Assembly: GCA_946055445.1 (NCBI GenBank) | Contig: CAMGGF010000017.1 | Location: forward strand, 1 to 13,102 | Source: an uncultured Ruminococcus sp. | GTDB lineage: Bacteria > Bacillota > Clostridia > Oscillospirales > Acutalibacteraceae | Direction: 5' to 3' | Length of the DNA: 13,102 bases | In this document: piece after piece, positions 6,651 to 13,102 of the stretch | How the letters are laid out: the number at the start of each line of letters is the position of its first letter | Position numbering within the stretch: position 1 is the stretch's first letter | The notes under the pieces: generated by a model | Told to the model about the DNA's origin: nothing | Databases searched by the model: none | Seen by the model: only the letters and a program-made list of their open reading frames with translations | Made by a program: the position numbers and the translations under genes

Positions 6651-8441
6651 TTATTTGAGGTTTGCTTTGAGGGTTTCGAGTTCCGCGGCCAGTTCTTTCG
6701 GCAGTTTGTCACCGAATTTTGCGTAGAATTCCGCGATGCCTTCGGCTTCTTTTGCCCACAGGTCTTTATCTACATCGAGAATGCTTTCGAGAGATTCGAG
6801 GCTGACCTCACCTTCCAAGCCTTCAATGTTGATGTCTTTTGCATAGGGAAGATAACCGATTGCGGTTTCCTGTGCATCCACTTCACCGTCACAGCGTTTG
6901 AGAATCCACTCAAGCACACGCAGGTTGTCGCCGAAACCGGGCCACATAAAGTTGCCTTCGTCGTCTTTTCTGAACCAGTTGACATTGAAGATTTTCGGCG
7001 CTTTTTCGGGGTCAAGGGTTTCGCCGATTTCAATCCAATGTTTCCAGTAGTCACCCATATTGTAGCCGCAGAACGGAAGCATTGCCATCGGGTCACGGCG
7101 GACAACGCCGACCGCACCTGCCGCCGCAGCGGTGGTTTCAGACGCCATAATCGAGCCGACGAACACACCGTGGTTCCAATCTCTTGACTGATACACAAGG
7201 GGTGCGAGTTTTGCGCGTCTGCCGCCGAACACGAATGCCGAAATCGGCACGCCCTGCGGATTTTCAAATTCGGAACTGATGCACGGGCAGTTGACTGCGG
7301 GCGCGGTGAAACGGGAGTTCGGATGCGCGAGGTTTTTGCCCTCGGCTTTCCATTCTACGCCGTTTGTTTTGATGCCGGTCCACTCTTCTGCGTTGACGGG
7401 CGGGTTCTTGTCAAGACCTTCCCACCAAACGGTGTTGTTATCGAGATTCAGGGCAACATTGGTGAAGATTGTACCTTTTTTGGTAGAAGCAAGCGCGTTG
7501 GGATTGGATTTTTCGTTGGTGCCGGGCGCCACGCCGAAGAAACCGTTTTCGGGGTTGATGGCGTAGAGTCTGCCGTCCTCACCTTTGCGAATCCAGGAAA
7601 TATCGTCGCCGACACACCAAACTTTATAGCCTTTTGCTCTGTACCCCTCGGGCGGAATAAGCATAGCAAGGTTGGTTTTGCCGCAGGCAGACGGGAATGC
7701 CGCGCAGATGTATTTGACTTCGCCTTTCGGATTTTCAATGCCGAGAATGAGCATATGCTCAGCCTGCCAGCCTTCGTTTTTGCCCTGATAAGAAGCGATA
7801 CGAAGCGCGAAGCACTTTTTGCCGAGCAAAACATTGCCGCCGTAAGCGGAGTTGACGGAGATAATGGTGTTATCTTCGGGGAACTGGCAAATCCAGCGGT
7901 TTTCGGGGTCTACATTGCATTTGCAGTGCATACCGCGCACCCAGTCGTTGCTGTCGCCGAGCACATCCATAACCTTTTTACCGACGCGTGTCATAATTGC
8001 CATATTGAGCACAACATAGATAGAGTCGGTGATTTCAATACCGACTTTGGCAAGCGGCGAGCCGACAGGGCCCATCGAATAGGGAATGACATACATCGTT
8101 CTGCCCTTGTACGCGTCGCGGGCAATATCATACAGCATTTTATATGCTTTTTCGGGGTCCATCCAATGGTTGGTGGGGCCTGCGTCTTCTTCCTTTTTCG
8201 AGCAAATTAAAGTTCTGTCCTCCACACGCGCAACATCGTTGGGGGCAGTTCTGTGATAATAGCAACCGGGGAGTAAATCCTCGTTCAGTTTCAGTATTTC
8301 GCCGCTTTCGCACGCTTCCTTGCGAAGCGCTTCAAGTTGTTCTTCCGAACCGTCAATCCAAACAATTTTTTCCGGCTTTAAAAGGTCAACCTTTTCGTCG
8401 AGCCAGGACAAAATGCTTTTGTTCTGTGTCAATGCTGCCAT
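6651..8441 (-). CDS. pckG: Phosphoenolpyruvate carboxykinase, GTP type
   Basis: Interconverts oxaloacetate + GTP and PEP + CO2 + GDP in the cytoplasm. At 596 residues it matches the GTP-dependent family (about 600) and not the shorter ATP type (about 530). Motifs seen: RTMYVIPYSMGPVGSPL (114-130), the GTP-type P-loop FPSACGKTN (249-257) with its reactive cysteine C253, and VGDDISW. Aligned to the vertebrate cytosolic enzyme, the Mn2+ ligands K244, H264 and D311 correspond to K209, H229 and D280; the K-H and H-Cys spacings are identical, with a four-residue insertion before D280. ATG at 8441 has AAGGAG 8 bases upstream. It has its own promoter about 100 bases upstream and a strong terminator, so it is monocistronic. 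In anaerobic gut bacteria this enzyme usually runs toward oxaloacetate to feed C4 acid formation; the direction here is inference. Another PEP enzyme, pyruvate kinase, lies about 3 kb away on the other strand. Confidence 0.97.
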   Translation of the reverse strand: MAALTQNKSILSWLDEKVDLLKPEKIVWIDGSEEQLEALRKEACESGEILKLNEDLLPGCYYHRTAPNDVARVEDRTLICSKKEEDAGPTNHWMDPEKAYKMLYDIARDAYKGRTMYVIPYSMGPVGSPLAKVGIEITDSIYVVLNMAIMTRVGKKVMDVLGDSNDWVRGMHCKCNVDPENRWICQFPEDNTIISVNSAYGGNVLLGKKCFALRIASYQGKNEGWQAEHMLILGIENPKGEVKYICAAFPSACGKTNLAMLIPPEGYRAKGYKVWCVGDDISWIRKGEDGRLYAINPENGFFGVAPGTNEKSNPNALASTKKGTIFTNVALNLDNNTVWWEGLDKNPPVNAEEWTGIKTNGVEWKAEGKNLAHPNSRFTAPAVNCPCISSEFENPQGVPISAFVFGGRRAKLAPLVYQSRDWNHGVFVGSIMASETTAAAAGAVGVVRRDPMAMLPFCGYNMGDYWKHWIEIGETLDPEKAPKIFNVNWFRKDDEGNFMWPGFGDNLRVLEWILKRCDGEVDAQETAIGYLPYAKDINIEGLEGEVSLESLESILDVDKDLWAKEAEGIAEFYAKFGDKLPKELAAELETLKANLK

Positions 8442-8539
8442 AGTACATTCTCCTTACTTTCAATCCGATAAAACGGATATAATTTTGCATAATTGAAAAC
8501 GGAAAAATTCAAAATCCCTAAATTCCTCCATTTTGCAAT

Positions 8540-8568
8540 ATTATAGTCTATTTTGCCGAAAAATGCAA
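8540..8568 (-). promoter_or_regulatory. Promoter of pckG
   Basis: On the minus strand, TTGCAT (8563-8568), a 17-base spacer and a perfect TATAAT (8540-8545). The predicted start near 8533 gives a leader of about 90 bases. The leader holds a GGAGG without a useful start codon nearby and a small ATCCG/CGGAT hairpin (8463-8478) just before the AAGGAG of pckG. Confidence 0.7.
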
Positions 8569-8665
8569 CAATGAAAATGTTAATTTTTTGTCAATTCTGC
8601 GTTGCTTTTTAATTCAGTTTGACGAAAATTTCGCGGTGAAATTCGCATATTGTATATATACACCG

Positions 8666-9679
8666 TTAATTTTCCGCAATCGGCATTGTGGCGCAGGCGT
8701 TCAAATCCATACCGGCGCGTTTGCCCGCTTTGTATTCGTAATATCCCTGTGCGCCGACCATTGCGGCATTGTCCCCGCACAGTGACAACTCGGGCAGATA
8801 CAGCCGTATATTTTTTTGTTTTGCAAGATGGCTTACGCGTGCACGCAAAACGGAATTTGCGCTCACGCCGCCCGCAAGCACCAATTTGTCGGTTTCGGGA
8901 TACAACTCCAACGCTTTTTCGGTGTGGGAAATCAGTGAATCCACCACCGCATGCAAAAACGAGGCGCCGAGATCCGCCTTTTCAATAGTTTCCCCTCTTT
9001 GTTCCCCATTATGTATGGTATTGAGCACCGCCGTTTTCATTCCCGAAAAACTGAAATCCAACGGACTGCCGTCCACACGGGGTTTGGGGAACTTATATAC
9101 AGTCGGGTCGCCTGTTTTGGCGAGTTTGTCAAGATTGACGCCGCCCGGATACGAAAGCCCCATTGCACGGGCGGCTTTGTCCAACGCCTCGCCCGCCGCG
9201 TCATCGCGCGTTCTGCCCAAAACCTCAAAATCCGTATAGTCTTTGACGCGCACCAACAGCGTGTTGCCGCCCGACACCACCAAGCACAAAAACGGCGGCT
9301 CTAAATCGGGGTGGGTAATGTAATTCGCCGCGATATGCGAACGCAAATGGTGCACGGGCACAAGCGGCTTGCCGCTGCCGAGCGCCAACCCTTTTGCGTA
9401 ATTCACGCCGACAAGCAACGCGCCGATAAGCCCCGGCGCATAAGTGACGGCGATTGCGTCGATATCATCTATTGTGCAATCGGCTTTCAAAAGCGCCTCG
9501 TCGCACACGGTGCAAATCGACTCGGTATGCATACGCGATGCAATTTCGGGCACTACCCCTCCGAATAGTTTATGCTGTTCAATTTGCGTTGCGACAACCG
9601 AAGAAAGCACCGTTCTGCCGTTTTCTACCACGGCGGCGGCGGTTTCATCGCAGGAACTTTCAAATGCAAGTATTTTCAT
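8666..9679 (-). CDS. tsaD: tRNA N6-threonylcarbamoyladenosine (t6A37) synthase subunit TsaD
   Basis: Transfers the threonylcarbamoyl group to adenosine 37 of ANN-decoding tRNAs, working with TsaB, TsaE and TsaC/Sua5; none of those partners is in the window. From ATG at 9679 it is 337 residues, the same length as E. coli TsaD. Features: MKILAFESSCDETAAAVVENG at the N-terminus, GGVVPEIASRMH, the metal-binding HLRSH with H111 and H115 (same numbers as E. coli), VVSGGNTLLV, DDAAGEALDKAARAMGLSYPGG, LAGGVSANSVLR, and CGDNAAMV with the third ligand D303. The HxxxH middle reads LRS instead of the common xEG, a mild oddity. The frame stays open about 100 codons upstream, but that part is unlike TsaD and overlaps two promoters, so it is not coding. 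The ribosome site is weak (GGATGTG). It is divergent from the SOS polymerase and precedes pckG, which has its own promoter. Confidence 0.97.
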   Translation of the reverse strand: MKILAFESSCDETAAAVVENGRTVLSSVVATQIEQHKLFGGVVPEIASRMHTESICTVCDEALLKADCTIDDIDAIAVTYAPGLIGALLVGVNYAKGLALGSGKPLVPVHHLRSHIAANYITHPDLEPPFLCLVVSGGNTLLVRVKDYTDFEVLGRTRDDAAGEALDKAARAMGLSYPGGVNLDKLAKTGDPTVYKFPKPRVDGSPLDFSFSGMKTAVLNTIHNGEQRGETIEKADLGASFLHAVVDSLISHTEKALELYPETDKLVLAGGVSANSVLRARVSHLAKQKNIRLYLPELSLCGDNAAMVGAQGYYEYKAGKRAGMDLNACATMPIAEN

Positions 9680-9743
9680 TGCGTTCACATCCGTTTTCGA
9701 GGATTTCACAGAATTACGGTTCAAAAAATCCGAAATCAAAGTT

Positions 9744-9772
9744 AGTATACCACAGAAGCAAACAGATTGCAA
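9744..9772 (-). promoter_or_regulatory. Promoter of tsaD
   Basis: On the minus strand, TTGCAA (9767-9772), a 17-base spacer and TATACT (9744-9749), giving a leader of about 58 bases before ATG at 9679. It is over 110 bases from the polymerase promoter and free of LexA boxes, so tsaD should not be SOS-controlled. Confidence 0.75.
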
Positions 9773-9883
9773 CGCGGCGCGAAAAAACGGATGGCTTATT
9801 TTGCAGGGCGGTTTTTCTGTCCGTATTTTTGGACATTGCGCCTGCCGTATTGCGTTTTCTTTGCCGTTTCCTGTATTTTCCCG

Positions 9884-9912
9884 TTGACATAAGAACATTT
9901 GTTCTGTATAAT
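9884..9912 (+). promoter_or_regulatory. Consensus sigma-A promoter of the Y-family polymerase
   Basis: TTGACA (9884-9889), exactly 17 bases, TATAAT (9907-9912): both hexamers perfect. A promoter this strong in front of an error-prone polymerase implies tight repression, supplied by the LexA box inside the spacer. Confidence 0.92.
9893..9904. promoter_or_regulatory. LexA (SOS) box 1, between -35 and -10
   Basis: GAACATTTGTTC matches the Gram-positive LexA/DinR core GAAC-N4-GTTC exactly and fills the promoter spacer, so bound LexA would block RNA polymerase. Confidence 0.9.
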
Positions 9913-9926
9913 GGAATCGCTTAATA

Positions 9927-9938
9927 GAACAAATGTTC
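9927..9938. promoter_or_regulatory. LexA (SOS) box 2, downstream of the start site
   Basis: GAACAAATGTTC, a second exact GAAC-N4-GTTC core and the reverse complement of box 1. Centres are 34 bases apart. It lies between the predicted transcript start (near 9919) and the GTG start codon at 9957, so it could act as a roadblock. Confidence 0.88.
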
Positions 9939-9956
9939 GTATTTGGAGATGAAACC

Positions 9957-11195
9957 GTGGAACGCGTCATTTTGCACAGTGATATTAACAACTGTTATGC
10001 TTCGATTGAATGTTTATATGATGAAACCTTGCGCGGCAAGGCGGTGGCGGTGGCGGGCTCTGTCGAGGCACGGCACGGCATTGTATTGGCGAAATCCGAG
10101 CAGGCAAAGCGTTACGGCGTGAAAACGGGAGATCCCGTTTGGCAGGCGCAAAGGAAATGCCGCGATTTGATCATTGTACCGCCGCATTTCGACCGCTATA
10201 TGCAGTATTCGGAATCGGTGCGCGATATTTACCGCCGCTACACCGATGAAATCGAGCCGTTTGGTTTGGACGAGGCGTGGTTAGATGTCACCGGCTCGCA
10301 AGGCTTGTTTGGCAACGGCGTGCAAATCGCCAACGACATTCGTGCGCACATTACAAAAGAATTGGGGCTGACGGTATCGGTCGGCGTATCCTTCAACAAA
10401 GTGTTCGCCAAACTCGGCTCGGATATGAAAAAGCCCGACGCCGTAACCGAAATTACAAAGCGGGATTTCCGTGAAAAAATTTGGAATTTGCCCGCCGCGG
10501 ATATGCTCGGCTGCGGGCGCGCCACCGTGCAAACGCTTGAAAAATACGGGATACACACCATCGGGCAACTCGCCGCCTGTGATGTGCGGTTTTTGAAAAC
10601 CGTTTTCGGCAAGGGCGGCGAAGAACTTTGGCGGTATGCAAACGGATTGGATGTGTCGCGCGTGTGCCCTGACGGATTTTCGCCCGTTTCCAAAAGCATC
10701 GGGCACGGGGCAACCTGTGTGCGGGATTTACAAACGCCGCGCGAGGTTTGGCTTGTGATGCTGTCGCTGTCGCAGGAAATCGGCAGGCGGCTGTTCGCAG
10801 AGCACTTGGCGGCAACAGCGGTGCAAATCAGCGTAAAAAACAACGCGCTGTTTGTGCGGCAATACCAGCACCCGCTGCCGTTGCCGACGCAAAGCGCATT
10901 CGAACTCGCGCAGTCTGCCTTTTCGCTGTTTCAATCCGTCTACCGCTGGGAGTTGCCCGTGCGCGCCGTGACGGTACGGGCAATTTCGCTGACGGATGCC
11001 GCCGCCCCCGTACAAACCGATTTGTTTTCGGATTTTGCCCGCCACGAGCAACAGGAAAAATTAGATACGGCGGTGCGCATCATTCGAAAACGGTACGGCA
11101 AAAACAGCATTTTCAACGCCTGCCTTTTATGTGAAACCGCCATTCCGCACACCGCGCCCGAGCACGCGGTATTGCCGGGTATGATGTATAAATAA
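9957..11195 (+). CDS. dinB: Y-family DNA polymerase (Pol IV/UmuC-like), SOS-regulated
   Basis: An error-prone translesion polymerase of 412 residues. Active-site acids: D9 in HSDINNCYASIE and D105/E106 in PFGLDEAWLD. Y14 occupies the steric-gate position that excludes ribonucleotides. Palm/finger motifs follow (SVGVSFNKVFAKLGSDMKKPDAV), then a helix-hairpin-helix thumb (GCGRATVQTLEKYGIHTIGQLAACD) and the little-finger domain. QTDLF (353-357) is a beta-clamp binding motif but, unlike E. coli Pol IV, it is followed by about 55 more residues. The start is GTG at 9957 with GGAG 8 bases upstream; the in-frame ATG at 9933 lies inside LexA box 2 and lacks a ribosome site. It is controlled by the double LexA operator. 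It sits alone, without a UmuD-like partner or imuB/dnaE2 set. Family membership is certain; the dinB symbol as opposed to a umuC-like name is less so. Confidence 0.94.
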   Translation: MERVILHSDINNCYASIECLYDETLRGKAVAVAGSVEARHGIVLAKSEQAKRYGVKTGDPVWQAQRKCRDLIIVPPHFDRYMQYSESVRDIYRRYTDEIEPFGLDEAWLDVTGSQGLFGNGVQIANDIRAHITKELGLTVSVGVSFNKVFAKLGSDMKKPDAVTEITKRDFREKIWNLPAADMLGCGRATVQTLEKYGIHTIGQLAACDVRFLKTVFGKGGEELWRYANGLDVSRVCPDGFSPVSKSIGHGATCVRDLQTPREVWLVMLSLSQEIGRRLFAEHLAATAVQISVKNNALFVRQYQHPLPLPTQSAFELAQSAFSLFQSVYRWELPVRAVTVRAISLTDAAAPVQTDLFSDFARHEQQEKLDTAVRIIRKRYGKNSIFNACLLCETAIPHTAPEHAVLPGMMYK

Positions 11196-11205
11196 AACGG
11201 TTTAA

Positions 11206-11250
11206 AAATGCACAAAATTCCAAAGGGAACGCCTAAAATGCTGTGCATTT
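11206..11250 (+). other. Inverted repeat after the polymerase gene, function unclear
   Basis: AAATGCACA (11206-11214) and TGTGCATTT (11242-11250) form a perfect 9-bp stem enclosing 27 bases, in which TTCC/GGAA can pair further. It starts 10 bases after the polymerase stop. No U-run follows on the plus strand, so it is not a standard terminator there; on the minus strand it is followed by T bases but no minus gene leads into it. Confidence 0.4.
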
Positions 11251-11289
11251 GGGATAATATTTCGAAAGACAAAAAAAGCCGCTTGCTAT

Positions 11290-11318
11290 TTGACAAAAAT
11301 CGGAATATGATGTATATG
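11290..11318 (+). promoter_or_regulatory. Probable promoter of pyk
   Basis: Perfect TTGACA (11290-11295), a 17-base spacer and TATATG (11313-11318, 4 of 6). The predicted leader is about 45 bases to ATG at 11370. Confidence 0.6.
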
Positions 11319-11369
11319 AGGAAGATTTAGTACTTCTGATTTCACGCTTTTTTTGCAAAGGATGATACA

Positions 11370-12788
11370 ATGCGTAAAACGAAAATTATTTGCACGGTGG
11401 GCCCCGCGACGGACAAGCCCGAAGTTTTGGAAAATATGATGCGCGCAGGTATGAATGTGGCGCGGTTTAATTTTTCGCACGGCGATTACCAAGTGCACAA
11501 AACCCGTTTTCAGGCGGTGGTTGCCGCACGCGAAAAATTGGGGTTGCCCGTTGCGACGATGCTCGATACAAAAGGCCCTGAAATTCGGTTAGGTGTTTTC
11601 AAAGACCACAAGCCGGTTGAAATTTTTTCGGGTGACGAATACACCCTGACCACGCGCGATGTGGTTTGCGACAACAAGATTGCCTCCGTTTCCTTTCGGG
11701 AATTGCCGCACGATGTCACGGTCGGCACGGAAATACGCATCAATGACGGTTTGGTTTCGATGACGGTCAACAGTCTAACCGACACCGATATGCTTTGCAC
11801 CGTGACGGACGGCGGCATACTTTCCGACCGCAAGGGCGTAAATGTGCCCGGTGTGGAATTGTCCATGCCCTATCTTTCCGAGCAGGATATGTCCGATTTG
11901 GAATTCGGTGCGAAAACAGGGTTTGACTATATTGCCGCTTCGTTTGTACGCACGGCGGCGGATATTGCGTATCTCCGCAAATTCACAAACGCGCTCGGCT
12001 GGCGCACGGTACGCATTATTGCGAAAATCGAAAATATGGACGGCGTGCGAAACATTGACGAGATTATTGAAGAAGCCGACGGCGTCATGGTTGCACGCGG
12101 CGATATGGGGGTGGAAATCCCGTTCGAGATGATTCCTTCCATTCAGAAAAAGATTATTAAAAAGGCATATCGCGCAGGCAAGCAGGTCATCACCGCCACG
12201 CAGATGTTGGAGTCAATGATTACCAATCCCCGCCCCACCCGTGCGGAAATCACCGATGTTGCCAACGCCATTTATGACGGCACCTCGGCGATTATGCTGT
12301 CGGGTGAAACTGCGGCAGGCGCACACCCGGTAGAGTCGGTCGAAACGATGTCGCGTATTGCCGAAAGCACCGAAGGGCAAATTGACTATGTTACGCATTT
12401 CAACAATGCCGCCGCAGAAACCAAACGCCGCATAACCGACGCCATTTCCCACGCGACCGTAACCACCGCGCACGACCTCGGCGCAAAAGCGATTATCACC
12501 GTTACGAAAAGCGGCTCGACCGCGCGTATGATTTCAAAACACCGCCCGCAATCGATGATTATCGGTTGCACTACCGACGAAACCATTTGCCGACAGATGA
12601 ATTTGTCTTGGGGCGTTGTGCCGCTGATGTGTGACGAAAAGCAAAACACCGACGAATTGTTCTCGCACGCGTTGGAAATCGCCCGCAAAAACGGACTGAT
12701 TTCAAAGGGCGATGTTGTGGTCATTACCGCGGGCATTCCCTTGGGCATTTCGGGCACAACGAATATGCTGAAAGTCGAACAGTTATAA
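11370..12788 (+). CDS. pyk: Pyruvate kinase
   Basis: Catalyses PEP + ADP to pyruvate + ATP, the last step of glycolysis, in the cytoplasm. At 472 residues it is the standard A/B/C-domain form, without the extra C-terminal PEP-utiliser-like domain of the Bacillus enzyme (about 585). Visible: KIICTVGPA at the N-terminus, R32/N34/S36 in ARFNFSHG, MLDTKGPEIR (64-73), the B domain (about 70-170), the signature IIAKIENMDGVRN with the catalytic lysine and Mg2+-binding glutamate, ARGDMGVEIP, and TATQMLESMITNPRPTRAE. E71 in KGPEIR matches Glu117 of the muscle enzyme, which by family rule predicts K+ dependence. ATG at 11370 has AAAGGA 7 bases upstream. The next gene starts 27 bases after the stop with no terminator between, so the two are probably co-transcribed. 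Confidence 0.97.
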   Translation: MRKTKIICTVGPATDKPEVLENMMRAGMNVARFNFSHGDYQVHKTRFQAVVAAREKLGLPVATMLDTKGPEIRLGVFKDHKPVEIFSGDEYTLTTRDVVCDNKIASVSFRELPHDVTVGTEIRINDGLVSMTVNSLTDTDMLCTVTDGGILSDRKGVNVPGVELSMPYLSEQDMSDLEFGAKTGFDYIAASFVRTAADIAYLRKFTNALGWRTVRIIAKIENMDGVRNIDEIIEEADGVMVARGDMGVEIPFEMIPSIQKKIIKKAYRAGKQVITATQMLESMITNPRPTRAEITDVANAIYDGTSAIMLSGETAAGAHPVESVETMSRIAESTEGQIDYVTHFNNAAAETKRRITDAISHATVTTAHDLGAKAIITVTKSGSTARMISKHRPQSMIIGCTTDETICRQMNLSWGVVPLMCDEKQNTDELFSHALEIARKNGLISKGDVVVITAGIPLGISGTTNMLKVEQL

Positions 12789-12815
12789 AGGTTCATCGGA
12801 AAGGAATGTGTAAAT

Positions 12816-13102
12816 ATGCTGTTACTGGAATATCCCAAATGCACCACCTGTCAAAAAGCAAAGAAATGGTTAGATGACAACAATTTTGTATATGAAACGC
12901 GCCACATCAAAGAAGAAAACCCGACCTATGCCGAATTAAAGGCGTGGCACGCACAAAGCGGATTACCGCTGAAAAAGTTTTTTAATACAAGCGGGCTTTT
13001 GTATAAATCTATGCAGTTAAAAGACAAATTGCCTACGATGACCGAGGAAGAACAACTCCGCTTGCTTGCTACGGACGGTATGCTTGTCAAGCGCCCCCTG
13101 CT
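12816..13102 (+). CDS. Spx/ArsC-family thioredoxin-fold protein, C-terminus cut by window edge
   Basis: 95 complete codons are visible from ATG at 12816; the family is usually about 115-120 residues, so some 20-25 are missing. The N-terminus LLLEYPKCTTCQKAKKWLDD has a CxxC pair (C9, C12) as in Spx and the YusI/YffB branch, whereas classical glutaredoxin-coupled ArsC has a single N-terminal cysteine. FFNTSG and the final VKRPL, with the conserved Arg-Pro, are family hallmarks. These proteins are redox-active or regulatory and most are not real arsenate reductases; no ars genes are nearby. It has AAAGGA about 10 bases upstream and lies 27 bases after pyk, so it probably shares its transcript. 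Its exact role cannot be read from sequence. Confidence 0.88.
   Translation, partial: MLLLEYPKCTTCQKAKKWLDDNNFVYETRHIKEENPTYAELKAWHAQSGLPLKKFFNTSGLLYKSMQLKDKLPTMTEEEQLRLLATDGMLVKRPL

Noticed and set aside
6770..7267. Overlapping open frames inside pckG on both strands (up to 295 codons)
   Set aside because: pckG motifs are continuous through the region; the others lack domains and ribosome sites.
8435..8510. Possible leader peptide (TTG start) ahead of pckG, overlapping its first codons
   Set aside because: The nearest GGAGG is about 12 bases away, too far for a TTG start, and the peptide shows no attenuator-like residue pattern.
8651..8662. 12-base perfect palindrome TGTATATATACA just after the tsaD stop
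   Set aside because: Simple alternating TA sequence, no T-tract or G+C stem for termination, and a weak candidate for an operator at a gene's 3' end.
9933..9956. ATG at 9933 as start of the Y-family polymerase
   Set aside because: It lies inside LexA box 2 with no ribosome site, while GTG at 9957 has GGAG at 8 bases and begins the conserved VILHSDINN.
9680..9991. N-terminal extension of tsaD by about 100 codons, starting upstream of 9679
   Set aside because: Family length and the MKILAFESSCDETA start fit ATG at 9679. The extension overlaps the tsaD promoter and both LexA boxes and even enters the polymerase gene.
10238..11134. Antisense and out-of-frame open frames within the polymerase gene (up to 201 codons)
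   Set aside because: High-GC codon shadows of a gene with all active-site motifs intact; no ribosome sites or recognisable products.

Overview
The window reads as a stretch of chromosome from an anaerobic Firmicute, most likely a gut-type Clostridia (Oscillospiraceae/Ruminococcaceae-like). This is inferred from AGGAGG-type ribosome binding sites, sigma-A promoters with 17-bp spacers, LexA boxes of the Gram-positive GAAC-N4-GTTC type, TTG and GTG starts, and protein flavours such as a GTP-type PEP carboxykinase and a non-AraB-like ribulokinase candidate. The species cannot be named from the sequence. I see no phage, integrase, transposase, CRISPR array, tRNA or rRNA. It is dense chromosome with no gene-free stretch over 300 bases; the longest gap is the 277-base tsaD/dinB intergenic region, which holds two divergent promoters.

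Left part (1-3994): an L-arabinose module. On the minus strand an FGGY sugar kinase (TTG start at 3137) is followed by araA (start 1434), which runs off the left edge. They are separated by 104 bases carrying two near-identical 30-base repeats. Divergent to them is a TetR-family regulator (3302-3928, +). It ends at a perfect 14-bp hairpin terminator shared with the convergent beta-galactosidase gene.

Middle (3995-9679, all minus): tsaD (tRNA t6A synthesis), then pckG (GTP-dependent PEP carboxykinase), then a GH2 beta-galactosidase-like gene with an unusual duplicated helical C-terminus. Each has its own recognisable promoter. pckG ends at a strong terminator lying only a few bases from the promoter of the GH2 gene.

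Right part (9884-13102, plus): a Y-family DNA polymerase under a textbook SOS promoter (perfect TTGACA/TATAAT with one LexA box in the spacer and a second, inverted copy before the start codon). It is followed by pyk (pyruvate kinase) and the start of a Spx/ArsC-family thioredoxin-fold gene that is cut by the right edge.

Functionally, the GH2 enzyme releases sugars, the isomerase/kinase pair feeds L-arabinose toward the pentose phosphate route, and PckG and Pyk act at the PEP/pyruvate/oxaloacetate node. tsaD and dinB are housekeeping and DNA-damage neighbours. I did not find a convincing undescribed multi-gene system. The best leads are the tandem C-terminal domain of the GH2 protein, the TetR-linked arabinose locus, the repeat pair inside the arabinose operon, and the double inverted LexA operator.
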